A DNA stretch of 64,000 nt from Cerrena zonata (Eukaryota > Basidiomycota > Agaricomycetes > Polyporales > Cerrenaceae). Positions within the stretch are counted from its first letter, which is position 1. Every line of letters begins with the position of its first letter. Both the position numbers and the translations under genes were made by a program. The notes below the pieces were generated by a model that did no database searches, was not told the DNA's origin, and saw nothing but the letters and a program-made list of their open reading frames with translations. Shown here in pieces: positions 48,743-61,292 of this stretch. The stretch is from the NCBI GenBank assembly GCA_038087015.1, contig JASBNA010000012.1, positions 1-64,000 of the forward strand, given 5' to 3'.

Positions 48743-51324
48743 GAGGATGAGGACGAGGTCACGGCGACAGTTGACAAGGGGAAAGGTGTCCAGGGCAAGC
48801 AACCGGCGAGTACTCGTACCACAAGTACTTCAGCGACTCACTCGAAGAAACCTTCAGCAAATCGTGCGAGCAAGGTGAAGACCAAAGCGAAGAAAAAGAA
48901 GACCGAAGGGTATTATCAATCTGAGAAGACGGCCCTATGGGATGAGAAAGCACCGAAGATTCCAGATGGCGCATGGACTGAGGAGCAGTTCACCCATGAA
49001 AAGCGTGTTGGAGGGATGCAAGAGGCGGTTCGTGCCTGTTCGTGAAACATGTGAGCCATGTACTAACACATCACATAATAGATCGTGGCTTGCGCACGTT
49101 GCGTCTTTCGAAAGACACCATGCATGGTTGCCTATGATGTGCAATCATCTTGCATCACATGCTCAGATGCTGGTCTCGGGTGCAGCACCATTCCCGTAGT
49201 CGCTGGTCGTAGCCTTCGTTCGCCATTTGCTGAGCTAGAGGGAAAACGCTTCTTCATGTGTCAGATACATGCTTTCGTTCGCCAAGAGGGACTGTTTTTG
49301 ATGCCTCTACCACTTCCTTCCGTAAACTTTCACCCACAACTACCTTGCGGTAGCTTCGGTCGGGGGTTTTCTGCGTATTCAAACAAGGGCATCATGAAGT
49401 TACGAAAGGAGAACAGAAAAAAATGGGAGAGCACATTGGAGTCAAATTGGCAGGAGCGATACTACGGCGTACCCTACGACTACCTCGCGACCCTCTACGA
49501 CAAGAGAAAAGAACATTTGAAGACCCACAGATCAGAGCCATTTCCGACTGCGATGTGGCATCCTTGTAGCCCCCTCCCAGAAGGTCTCGCAGAATCACTC
49601 GATATCTACTACAGCAAACGTGAGCGGTTGCCCTTCATACCCACCGCATGGGTGAAATCCGATTTCCTTGGTCAAGATGACATTCTTGATCGGGCAGGCC
49701 TCAACTGGACACACTACGTTCCTACCATTCGGCTATCTGAGGAGGAGGAGGAGTCTCTGGAGAGCCTCCCCTTGTCAGATCCAAAGAAGAAAAAGAAGAA
49801 GGCCACGAGCAAAGCACAAATCGAGTCAGAAGATGAGTCGAATGGTGAGGGAAACAAAGCTGATGCCAAGGGCGGCAATATTCCAGAAGACATCGCGATA
49901 GAGGTAGATGTTGATGTCGAAATGGCTGATAATGCTGGTGTAGAGACGGTCGATGACGAGGTACCAGAGCCAATTGTGCCACCGAAGAGGACCAGGCATG
50001 CGACTCGGAAGATGGAGTTAGTCGCAAATGAACATCGTATGAATCTCTCTTTTTTTTATCGGAATAGCAGTCGCTGACCAGTTCGGCAGACTCTACTGTC
50101 ACGGAGGTAGAAGCCCTGATGGAGGTTGATGTAGCACCAGGTAAATATTTGTATCGTTAACTTGCGTTCCAAAGGAGTGGGTATTGATGACATATAGAAG
50201 ACTTGGAGGTCCCTGTAGCCTCATCTGACGAAGATCCACTGTGGAGTAGAAAAGGTAAAGGTGTTGAACGAGGGCCTGACTTGCAAACCGTAGTATTCGC
50301 AGGTCCAAAGACCCCACCTCGCAAGAGCGCACCTGATGAAGGCAGCTCCGCTTTACTGTTGTCCCCACTGAGGACATTTATGGCTGAGTTGGACGGCCGT
50401 GTTACAGAAGATGAGGCTTTACGACTACAAACGCGGGTAAGTAGTGTTGTAATCACATTCGTGTCATACCCTCACGAAATATAGATGCTGCACTACTACC
50501 AAAAGATGCACAACGATGCTATCGCTATCCGTCACGAGTCGTCATCATCATCAAGTCCCCCACACAGGTTGCGGAAGATCAAGGAGAAATTGCGCGAATT
50601 CGATGATGTCAAGCAATCAATTCCGTTGGTCCTCGAGGGCCTGAAAGACATCAAGGAGCTCGCAAAGAAGTATGCGGAATCGACGGAACAACTGCGAGTC
50701 GCGACCGCAACAAATGAGGCACAGCTTCGTCAAATCGATGCACTTCGCAATTTACAGGCATCTGACCGGGAGGCAGCAGCGGCACAAACGCAGAAGATTG
50801 AGGCATTGTACGAGCTGGTGCAATCACAACTTGCAAAGGCGTCAACCCCCATCCCTAAGCCCAGTGAAATGCTCACCATTGCCGACAGCTTCCTCACCGA
50901 CTTGCAGCGTATCGAGCTGCCTACGATGTCGACGCCAAGTACATCACACGCCGCCTTTCCATCCCATACTTTTGACGACTTCGCGAATCAGCTGCAGAGG
51001 GCTGCACCATCTACGCACCAGTACTTCAACGATCCACAACACTCACCCATCGTCACCCGTAATATACCAACCGTGACAGATGACCGCACTGCGAATCTAT
51101 CTAGTGCAATGTTTTCTGTGCGGCTTGGTGTCGACTCAGCTGAAAGTGTTTCTGCTCCACTTCAACAGCATGCATCAGGAAGTCGCGGTATCTCAGCAAG
51201 TCGCAGTGTCTCAGCAAGTCGCGGTACGTCAGCAAGTCGCGGTACGTCAGCAAGTCGCAGTACCTCTGTTGGCAACTCGGGATCAACTGCGGGAGCGAGT
51301 ACCCATGGTGAACAACAGGGGTAA
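47438..51324 (+). CDS. Cargo protein, Zn2Cys6-like cluster and coiled coil
   Basis: Seven exons join in frame: 47438-47620, 47715-47964, 48021-49027, 49082-50036, 50090-50140, 50198-50436, 50485-51324, giving 1174 residues. Residues 484-514 hold six Cys spaced CX2CX6CX9CX2CX6C, the spacing of the fungal Zn2Cys6 binuclear cluster, here placed mid-protein. Before it come a Lys/Ser-rich region and a long Asp/Glu run (near 48700). After it there is an acidic stretch, a predicted coiled coil (RKIKEKLREFDDV, ALRNLQASDREAAAAQ) and a Ser-Arg repeat tail (SASRGTSASRGTSASRS). Full-protein family not recognised. A DNA-binding or chromatin accessory role for the element is plausible but inferred. Confidence 0.72.
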
Positions 51325-51624
51325 GTAATCAGGGAAGTTTGATTCGCAACTTCATGCAGCATCGTGTGGTTGCAGCGTGTCTTCTTGACAATACCATTTT
51401 CATGCCATCTAGTCTTCTTGCTCGCACTTGCGTCGATTGGTGAAACATTTTTGAATACGAATCCCCCCCCCCCTCCCATTATTGTCATGTTCTTGCACAG
51501 AAAATCTCGCGACTCATACTTGTACTTGTATTTTTGGACATTACACAATGTGATCTTGCTTTCCAGACATGCGAGTGAAGTGGGAGTGCAACAAATCACG
51601 ACATGAAGCGAATGCAACATAAAA

Positions 51625-51664
51625 GTACAGGTTATAACACATAGTCTATTGTACAGGCACATTA
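51625..51664. other. Convergent 3' ends
   Basis: The 51325-51664 stretch separates the 3' ends of two convergent cargo genes. It contains a run of ten C bases (near 51466) and no gene. Confidence 0.4.
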
Positions 51665-54600
51665 CTATTTCTTCGACTTCTTTGTTGTCTTACCACGTGT
51701 AGCTTTAGCTTGACCCCGACCACGACCCTTTCCGACACCATCAGATGATGGTTCCTCTCCTGATGAGGCAATTGGAGGTGGTGGAGATGCACGACTGGAT
51801 GGTTTGCTACGAATGGTTGGCATATAGTCGTTGTATTGATTATTTGGTATATGCTGACGACCGGTTCTTCGAATTGCCGGGGTTGGTGGGAGTGATGATG
51901 AGGGTGATGGTGTTGGACTTGGTGGAGGTGGTGTCCCACAATCATCCGGGATCATGAGAGTGCCACTTGAGGACCCGGATGGGGAAGCAGTGATAGTGGG
52001 AGCAGAGGAAGTGGCTATCGATGTTTTAGCAGTGGGTTTCTTCTTCCTGGGTTTTGGCATTGTAGCTTTGGTGTTGGTGGTTGCGATTAGGATCGGAGGG
52101 TGCATGGAAACGTCGCGACCGGGAACAATGTCCCCGATCGTGACTGCCCCACGGGAATGGCCAGAGACCGTGGAAGCGGGGGGTTTATTTTTGATATTCC
52201 ATTGACGCAGAGGGGAAATACATGCAGCGATGTCACGGAAGATGACGCTGAGTCCATCCAGTACTTTCTCTTTCAGTCGTGAGTTTGTGATGTAGTCAGG
52301 AAGAGGATACGGTGGTGTGTCAGGATCATCCACAAAGTGCATACGATGAAGTTCGCGATAAACAAGGCCCGACAACAAAAGAAACTGTTCTACTTTTGAT
52401 GGATCAGCAAGCAATACCGGGGCATTGGAGCGCCAGTCTTGCCAAAACAACATCAAAGTCTTGTAATTAAGTTCGTCATGGTGAATGGTTTCTGGGAGGG
52501 CAAGGTCGCGACTTCCCCATGATACCCATGAAAACACTGGCTCCTTGATGGGGTTGAGAGTCGACTGCGATCATTATCGTCAGGTAACAGACAGGTATCA
52601 TTAATGTGGAACTCCGACATACCTGAGACTCGCGAAACCATTCAACAATGTCACGATACCATTCATTGGTGGACAATGCATTCAGGTAGCGATACCTTTT
52701 CTCCAGCGAAGACAAAGCCCATTGAGGTGCTTCGTTAATTGGGTCATCATGCGAAGGGTTGCCATCCGTCTCGGGAACCGGCAGTGGTGGATCCTCGAAC
52801 AAGGACATGAAATCGTCGGATGGGACAGGTTGGGATGTTAACATACCACTCCGAACAATACCCACCTGCGGAAGTGCAGGAAGAGTAGCGGGGGGACTGG
52901 GAGATGATCTTGTGAGGTCAATGGGAGTCAGTGGCCGTGTCACGATGGGTGACACCATTTCCACATTCTCATCGTCGCTTTCTTCATCTACATCATCAAC
53001 GACTGGATCCACCACGTCTCTGTTCGGAAGAGCATCGCGATCCCCTGCCCCATCGTCACCGACACCAAACTCCTCTGCGGGACCAACAGCCTCGCGATCT
53101 TGCCCATCAGCATCCACATCATCGTCGTCAATAATCTCTGACGGTAATGTATCAGCAGAGGTGTCATATCGCACCTCACGTTCAGTCGGGACTCCAGTTG
53201 GTGGGGGTGTTTCGTTTACCTCTTCTTCAGCAGCAGCAGAGGTGCCTCGATTGCGACGAGTGGGAAGCGGTACAATGGAGGATGAGCCAAGAAACACGTT
53301 CTGGGACTCGGCATAGGCATGCATGAAGTCAGCATTATAGTGCGAGGCAAATGGCATCCCTTTCGTATCCTTCCCAATCGTAAATCGGAACACCCACTCT
53401 GCTGATTCAGATTGAAGAATCTGAACTTGACGATCCCACAGATGTCCCATCCAAGCATCTAGATGCTCTTGCGACATATCGCGAGGTTGCCGTATTATCA
53501 GTTGGTCGCCGTTTGGAAGAGTGGGAAGATATTTCGGTTTAATCCATGGTGCAACATCACGACCCATCGCGGCCCATGGAGTGCGGGCAGTAAGAGTACT
53601 TGTTGTCAGGACTGGGAAAAATGATCAGTAAGAGATTAGAGGCATCAGTTGTCATGCTTACAGTAGTGAACGTTCATAAAAGCAGTAAGTATATCACGAC
53701 GTATTTTGAGAAGTGCTCCGTGAAATGGTGGCAACAGTGGTTGACCTGATGGGTGGTAGAGCACGAGAGTCGGCTTCGTAGGAGCTAGGCCTGCTTCTGC
53801 ACCATTGTAGTATTTGACAAAGTCCTGAACACCCCATGTGTATCGATCACCAACATTGCGTAGAAAGCCGGTCAAGGATCGTGCCTCCTTTGGCGAATCT
53901 GCGCTGCATCTGGCGATCAGGAAATATGAAACAGATGATTTGAATGAAACTCTTACACAGCGAAGAGAGGATCTCCTTTCACATTTGGCCTCACAGAGAC
54001 CATGATCACGGTTGCACCAAACCACTTCTCAGCAGATGAGGTTACTGTATCGCAGAAGCTGCGGAAACACGAGTCGCCATATCTAAATCGGGTCGCTGGA
54101 AGTTAGGAATATAAAAGAGAATATGTGCGGACAACACTCACAAAGCCTTACTTGCGATGGAACCCTCGCCATTATTCAACTTCTTCGCTTCAACGGTGCA
54201 ATGAAGACGAACATCAGGCTCTGCGGCATTCCACGCATCAGTCACGACACGGGCATAACAACCAATAAATTTCGATGAAGGGTTCTTCGCCTGTGCAGCT
54301 TCAACATCACCCTGCAGTTCGCCCCAGTGCATCTGGCCAAACAGCCGCTTTGGTGTCATGTCAGTAAGACAGCCAAAACGTTTAGGCTGAACCTTAGCAC
54401 TCTTCCGTCTTGCATGCTCGTAGAGGTGAGATTCGACGACCTGTAAAGTAAATAAGCATCAGGGTATATACATAATTTTGGAACTGTGTACTCACGTCCT
54501 TTGCAGAATCGCGATGGAGCTTTTTCTTCACCGTAAACTTCTTGAGCAGGGCACTAGTTGCGAGGTCGTGGACCTTGTTACGATTGGTAATAGTCCTGAG

Positions 54601-54716
54601 CATTAGCATAGTCTTCGTAATAGTCCATCAAAAAGGTACCATGGTCCTTGGTGAGGATGAGGCGAGGTGGAGGATTAACAGTGGGAGCCACTGCTGTTGT
54701 CGATTGACCTCCAGAC
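51665..54716 (-). CDS. Large acidic/disordered cargo protein
   Basis: Family not recognised. Several exons on the minus strand: a lead starting MSGGQSTTAVAPTV at 54716, then NKVHDLATSALLKKF, KRFGCLTDMTPKRLFGQMHW, EKWFGATVIMVSVRPNVKGD, FLRNVGDRYTWGVQDFVKYY, MGRDVAPWIKPKYLPTLPNG, a long acidic region (near 53000-53130), then WALSSLEKRYRYLNALSTNE and FSWVSWGSRDLALPETIHHD. A Pro/Ser tail ends in KTTKKSKK at 51665. About 900 residues. Near 54600 the lead frame (LMDYYEDYANAQ) and the next frame (RTITNRNKVHD) differ by one base, with a nearby direct repeat GGACTATTAC, so the copy may be frameshifted there or use a later Met at about 54609. Confidence 0.6.
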
Positions 54717-55030
54717 ATACTCTGAGATATGATCGCGACTCAGCTTGATGTTGACTGCACTTAAATAGGGGCCCGCGAACCATAATTCGCCAGTTGTCAC
54801 TTGTTGGCAGAATACTGGAAATAGAATGCTGCTTCAATGATAAGATGACCTTGCACCACATGCTATGATGGTTCTAGGTAGAGGTCGTATCTATTTTTGG
54901 TGCTATCGATCAACATCAACCATGTGGATCGCACACTCGCGACATCCTGGTGTTGTGGTAACCACATTACAAGCTCTTCTTCCTACTCCATTCCGTCCAT
55001 ATGGCCACTACATTATCAGGATTTGACTGA

Positions 55031-56343
55031 ATGCATGCAACTACCTCATATATGTTGTCACTGTTTACTCATACACTCGCAACTCGCACTTGCAAGGGAT
55101 CAGACGGGCACCCGCTACGTCCAGACCATCTGTCAGCTGAGATGGTCACGGAGTGCGATTCCGTTGTAGAGAGCCTTGTAAAGGCATTTCTTGATCCAGG
55201 TATGTCTTATGACAAGTTCTGCATGGATCGCGATCTTCCTGATAAGTGCGACTCGTGACAGTGACTATTGCATGGAACTACCAGAAGTATGTATACGGAT
55301 GCACACGTCGATGTCTCGGAGATGGGATGGGTCAAAAGGAACCGAAGCTCGCGGCATCATTCAAACGATGGCGGGATGGTCTCACAACAATTGTCTCACC
55401 ACAAACGGTGGTAGATAGTGAAGGCCGAATCCTGGTTTGGGCATTACCCAATTTACTCTCACTGCGAATTCAGGTTTGCCAGTCATTCTACACCTTGTGT
55501 TTATCATTTACAAACAATCGTTAGAAAATCCTGGAGGATGGAGCGATGTCGCAACATGAATTACTCACATACAAGTTGGAAAGAAGTCGCGAGGGTGATT
55601 CCTGGCGATGGAACAGGTTGCTTTTCAGAAAAGAGGCACCTGGAGATATCAATGGAGTGTTCAATTTCTCACCAGCGTGGTTCATGGTTGGGCACCAGGT
55701 ACGGTATTCGTTGCTTTTTACCACTTTGTCTTGCTGACTAGTTGAGACTTGCGATCCACAGGGTAAAGTGTCGGGGCTCAAGACCAGCCCCTTCTTGACG
55801 ACTTCTGCCGGTGAAGCATGGATGTCAGATTTCCTCGATGCTGGCTCTATAATGTCAGGAATCCTACGAATCATGCATCCAGATCAATATCGCATGCAAT
55901 GGGAGGTTGTTCTGGCACTGCGTCACGACTCGCGATTTGCAGATGTCTTGGATGTTTGGCCATCCATTTTCCAAGCGATATCTGTTATTGCGAATTGCCA
56001 GGCCCCACTCCACCGCAATCCCAAAGGTAACTACTATTGGTATGATATACTCGTCTCGGTGGGCCAGTATACGAAGGCACATCTCTGTCTTGAACCTCTT
56101 GGGTTTCAGATGCATAACCGCCCTGGCACTGTCGTGGGGTTTAGTGGGAAAGGAATACGACATGGTGTTGCTGAGGCTGATGGGCAACGATTCAGCCATG
56201 CATTCTACTTACGGACAGATGTGCAGCAGTACTGTGGTGTGCGAGCCGCAGCTTGCATGACACAGGAGGTCTTCCGTCGTTGGGTCGGTAAAACAGGTTC
56301 AGAGAAGTTGGTGAATATGGCGAGGGATCCATTTTCTTTGTGA
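55031..56343 (+). CDS. TET/JBP-family 2OG-Fe(II) dioxygenase
   Basis: TET/JBP enzymes oxidise methylated pyrimidines in DNA using Fe(II) and 2-oxoglutarate. Exons: 55031-55199, 55262-55473, 55525-55698, 55762-56343, giving 378 residues; the 5' end is the least certain. The double-stranded beta-helix core is in the last exon: APLHRNPKG, then WYDILVSVGQY, PGTVVGFSGKGIRHGV and RFSHAFYLRTDV. In the family the first motif is HRD (Fe ligands His and Asp). Here codon AAT gives HRN at residues 269-271, while the second His (319) and a downstream Arg for 2OG (about 328 or 336) are kept. Iron binding is therefore probably weakened or lost. It lies directly upstream of the KDZ transposase, same strand. 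Confidence 0.78.
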
Positions 56344-56395
56344 CCCTGATTCCGTATATAAAGCGCACTCGCAACCCTGTATCACTATAATCGCA

Positions 56396-59300
56396 ATGTC
56401 TATTCCTACTCGTCGCCCACTGCTTGACCCCGCCTTTCAATCTAATCCGCGCAAACGTCCTAAACCAAACACAGCTATTCCGAGTCGTGTTGCGACCGGA
56501 GGAACATCCCTTGTTGAGGAGTGGTCTGCAACATCGGGAGACCGACCAACTACTCAAATCATTCATCATCTTGCTGATTATGATACCCCACGTATCCGAC
56601 GTGCCCTTCGTGGTTCCTTCCGTCCTGGGGCGCATGGTGGTGTACATTCCCTTCTTTCAGCAGCACACTCGCGACCACAGCCACGACCTATTCCTGTAGA
56701 TAACACACAATTCGAGGAGGCTTCAATCGAACACTCTGGGTTCCACATTGACCAGCCTCTACCTAGGCAACGCAAGCGAAAGGTAAATATTTGCAATATC
56801 TGATGTTTCCCTACTCATTTCAATCGCAGACACAAACCTCTCATTTGACAGATTGGATGGTCAGAGGTCAACATTTCTCTATGAGATGACTGAACTGTGA
56901 AGCTCCTCCACCTACGATGAGATGCTCTGTATGTCGCGACCTACTCCTTTGGCGATGTCACGATTGTTTTGGCAACCCCTCATTTTGCACACGGTGTTGT
57001 CGTACTCAACACTCGCAGCAACCTTTTCACAGAGTTGCAAAGTGGAATGGCGATGCGTTCATTCCATCCTCCCTGCGATTCACAGGTTTAACACTCAACC
57101 TTGGTCACGGTGGAGGATTATGTCCCCAATATGCAGCGTCGATTCCCTTGCCTCCCGACGATATCTTACCACACCCTACCTTTGGTCTGCCTGCGGCGGA
57201 AGATGCTGCACCCGGTCCATCCGCATTTCCTGACATTAATCCTCTCCATATTTCCCCGCCCAATGGAGTAGAGGATGAGGATGAAAACACACTCTCTGCT
57301 CTGGCTGACCCTGAATAATGCGGAAGATTCTGATGATGAGCAAGCCAACCATGATTCTGGTGGACTGCTCGCTCACTCGCAGCGATACCCGAAAGGCCTT
57401 GATTCACTGGGTCATCAGTGGGTCACGATCGTGGATATTACGGGCATCCACCACCTTCCTGACTCGTGTTTGCACTTGTAATCCCATCACAGACACATTC
57501 GTTCAATTTCTTCGCCTTGGTTTATTCCCTGTCACTCATGAACGTCCCCAAACTGTCTTCACATTTCGTGTGCTCGAAGACTACGATCTGAATAACTTGC
57601 AGACCAAATCATCTGCGCAAGGCTACTACAGCAAGCTCAAGCGACTCACTGATGATTGTTTCCACACCTTGTGCCTGACCGATATCGCGAACTGATGCGA
57701 GTCGCGAGGGAATGGCGCAACCTGAAAGCTCGCCAAAATGCTGGTGTAGCTCACGATGCCAATGTCAAGGTCACGGGTGGTGGTCTCGCTCTGTTTTGCC
57801 CAGCCTGTCCACAGCCTGGTATCAATCTTCCCGATGATTGGCAGGCTGACAGTGAAAAGTGGGTTGTATATCATGTTTTGTATAATATTAATATTGCTAA
57901 TTGGCTCCTATAGGTGGAAGTTCATGCGAACTCTCATTGGCGACGGAAATTTCAAACAGGAACATCTCAAGATGAAGTATCCTGAAGACGATGTACCATT
58001 GAGTGATGGTCATGGATATTTCGTTGGGAAGCGCGACTTCGATGAGTATATTGCAAATGCTCCTCATCCGAAAGCCCATGTATGTCCTTGAAGATCCTTA
58101 TATGTTATTATATCTCACCTCCAAAAATCAGAAATCGACATGTCACGAGCATGATGCGGTAAAGAGCCAGAATGCCACTCGTGCCCATCTTGATGCTACC
58201 GGAATTGGTGCCATTGCTTGTGCTCGTCATGGATGTTTCTATCCTCACTCTGTCATTAATTTCGAGAAGGGGGAAGGGTGTGTGCTGTGTTGCCTGATCT
58301 CGGACATCTGCTAATTTCTAAACTGTTCGAAGATACCGCTATATGGATTATGCGTTTGTCAATGCTATCAACTACATTCCCTTCCTGCTCCTTCTCCTGA
58401 TGCTATACGATATCATGTGTCAATACTGGGTCCACTTTCTGGAGCGGATAGACCTGTGTTTCCCGTACCTCACTCTCTCAAACACTCTCACTATCCGAAG
58501 AGGGATTGGTCTTTTCCACGTTCATGGTCACGTCAAGGAATGTTATCCGCGATATGCTCCTACTTTCATCAGAGGTGCCGGTCAGGTAGATGGCGAAGTG
58601 ATAGAGACCTTGTGGGCCACATTGAACCATACCGCAAGCAGCTCGCGAACAATGTCATGGTTTCATCGTCAGGAGTATTTGGATGCCCATATGGCAGATT
58701 CAAACTGGAGGAAACTCGTTCGTATGGGTGTGTATCTTTTTACCTTGCTGGGTTACAAGGTCGCGGTTTGATATTTTATATGCAACTCGTGACCTTTATC
58801 ACACGTAATTTCATACTCATGATATTTTCTTTGTAGTTCCCAGTATTATGCGCAAATGGAAGGCCTGTCTTGATCAAGTCGAAGATAGCGAAGAGTATTT
58901 TCAGCAGCTGTGCCGACGGGTAGGTCCCGAGTTGACTGCCCAATATACACTGGAAGAGGAACAGTTGCAGCATGAGCGACTGTCGAATGTGAGTGTAATG
59001 GACAGTGTGGATGTTAAAGACGGTGCCGGTATGTATTTACCCATATTTAACATCCTATTGCTCACCTTCCATGATATCAACATCAGCACCGGGTAAGGCA
59101 GATGTTCAGCTGACGCTCGCGGCCTCTGAATTGCAGTCTGACATCTCGCCTGGGTCTGCTGCGTGGATATCATTAGGTCTTAAACTAGAAGAGCAACAGT
59201 ACGTATTTTGGATTCCTCTGACATCATGTATCATCTAACTCGTGATACCTAGAATTGAGTTGATGAAGCACGTACGGTCGCTCGGGACAAAGCCAACTGT

Positions 59301-60288
59301 CGAACAACAACTATCACTGCAGGAACGCCGGAGACGTCTGCAGGCACGACTTGATGCATTCACACGTCGCGGTTCAGAATATCTTGGTGAACTTGTCACG
59401 CTGCCTTCGAATACTCTGGATGACGAATGGTTTGATGTCAACGATGATGACGACATGGCGATTCCAAGCACCATGAATGCCTCTGATGTACCAGTGGTCG
59501 TGGAGACAACTTTTCCTGAACAACAGTCTCTCCCTCTTCCATCCTCATATGGCAAGGAGAAATGCTCTGGTCCTTTGCATCGCATCGCATCCTGTGAGCT
59601 CCAACTGCGAGAAGGACAGGCGAACGATGCTTTGCATCTCCTGCGAGTCGCGATCGCTCACAAGTCCTTTATTTATCGCTCGCGAATTCGTAACAATGCA
59701 CCCACGACCAACTATGCAAAGCGATTGCGTAGTTATGGTGATGCTCATGCCATTCAAATGTCTATCGACAATGCTGCGAAAATCTATACCACGGCACGGA
59801 AGGCTATGGTGATGCTTGGCGCCTGTGACGACCTCCTTGATCAGTTCCAGCTGTTGAAACGCGAGGACCTTACCGCAAGCACTGCTGTCGCGAACTCAAA
59901 TGAGGCTGGTCAGGGCAAGCAGAAACTCTCATGGATCTGGCATACAACATCACGCACGGGGACTGACGATCCAGTCTTTGTTACCGAAAGTATGTATTTG
60001 CTGCATTATTTATCTATTTCTGGGTCTAATCAAATATTATGTTCAGTGTTCCGCGTAAATTGGTTACGAGCCAAGTCTCGTCGCGATCGGTGGGCAGAGG
60101 AGAAGGTACTCCTCCAATCGGAACTCACATGGACTCACCGTTTCTTCACTCACAGAGCTGAGCAATGGACCAAACGGTCGATGCATACAACACCCGGACA
60201 CAGTTGCCATGCCTCCAGGCAGGCGAACACTTGGAGGAACTTTGCTCGGGAAGCAAACCGGGCACTACGAGTAGTGAATGGACCGTAA
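56396..60288 (+). pseudogene. KDZ transposase with CxC2 cluster, frameshifted
   Basis: KDZ transposases have an RNase-H fold with added zinc motifs. Exon 1 (56396-56782) gives MSIPTRRPLLDPAF to RQRKRK. The CxC2 cluster follows: MRCSVCRDLLLWRCHDCFGN, CTRCCRTQH (from 56917), then LKLPLPP-like PLPPDDILPHP, GIHHLP and VCTCNPITDTFVQF. The catalytic part includes GDGNFKQEH (57939), LYDIMCQYWVHFLER (58403) and GQVDGEVIETLWATLNH (58583), fitting the Asp-Asp-Glu triad. After that come exons ending 60288. Introns from 57859 onward all splice in frame. Before that, continuity needs single-base changes near 56874, 56896, 57316, 57462 and 57662. All lie in the CxC2 half, leaving the core exons open. Real decay or assembly error could explain this. 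Confidence 0.85.
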
Positions 60289-60425
60289 TATTGTATGTAG
60301 GACATGGGGTAACATATTTGATATTGTTTATCCCACGATCAAATGTATTTATGTTGCCACACCACCTTGCCGCTTCCTCGTTCTTTCTCTCACTCTCCTT
60401 GTAAAACCATTTCTGGATTAACACT
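60289..60425. other. Short spacer after transposase
   Basis: This spacer of about 137 bp probably holds the 3' end of the transposase gene and the promoter of the first WW-rich paralog. No specific site recognised. Confidence 0.4.
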
Positions 60426-61106
60426 ATGTTCAATGACATACAACTGTTTGATGGTCACATGAACGATGGTTTATGTGCACCAGTGCTTTTCTTCCACTCG
60501 CGGATCTGTCAAGCTGTGAACAAGTTCCACACCCAACCTTGGAATGATCAGCGCACTGCGAGATGGCATGTAGGACTCTATCGCGAGGTGGTAGGCACTG
60601 TGTTACTGGTTATATTCTTCGCGACTTTGACTCACGATCGGTGGCAGACATGCATGAGAGACGCGATCTCAACTCTTATGTTAAACGGTTGCCGTGGAGG
60701 AGCTTTTTTTGAGCAAAATTTTGACTGGTTTGACACTACTAGGCCAGATCGCTTCGCGATAAGTTGGCACCTCCTTCCTGAACACATGGAACCATTCGTG
60801 GCACCACGCCATATCATACACCTCCTCACTGATGCTCATCGCCGCTTGAACAAGTGGTGGTTATGGGATGGGGAGGCTCACCACTCAAATGTGACTCGTC
60901 CAGAGTGGTGGGATGTTACACGAGATACCACAAAGGTACGACTACTGAAATATCTACAAAATCTGACTAACGTGTGGTTACGGTAGGATTGGGCACCTGA
61001 GCTTCATGTTCCATTCCACAACATCGCGCGGGCTAGGGAGTCGATGAATGAGTTGCTTGATGGAATCGAAGAACTTGTATTCCCCCTTGCAGAAGAAGAA
61101 CTTTAG
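60426..61106 (+). CDS. Aromatic-rich cargo protein, paralog 1
   Basis: Family not recognised. Three exons (60426-60590, 60648-60935, 60987-61106) give 190 residues: MFNDIQLFDGHMND, RDAISTLMLNGCRGGAFFEQ, FDWFDTTRPDRF, KWWLWDGEA, RPEWWDVTRDT and an acidic C-terminus. The paralog 190 bp downstream has exons 1 and 2 of identical length (165 and 288 nt) and the same splice phases. The compact globular pattern, rich in Trp and Phe, suggests a folded domain rather than a disordered one. Its place next to the transposase suggests a role in the element, unproven. Confidence 0.7.
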
Positions 61107-61292
61107 GGACCGTATGCATGTATATAATACTCGTATCATGAATCATTATCACGCTGTTGAGCATCTCGCGAGCGGTCATGTCACATCCATGTCACGATCA
61201 GTGACTTTATGATCATCGATTTGCAGATGTAGAGGTTACTTAGTGTTGTCCCCTCGCCTCCTCCCCAACTTCTACACTCTCAAGCCTCCCAG

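Noticed and set aside
48610..48822. Minus-strand poly-Ser open frame
   Set aside because: Shadow of the Asp/Glu-rich run of the plus-strand cargo gene.
52759..53316. 185-codon plus-strand Ser/Gly-rich open frame
   Set aside because: Shadow of the acidic region of the minus-strand gene 51665-54716; composition is the reverse complement of Asp/Glu codons.
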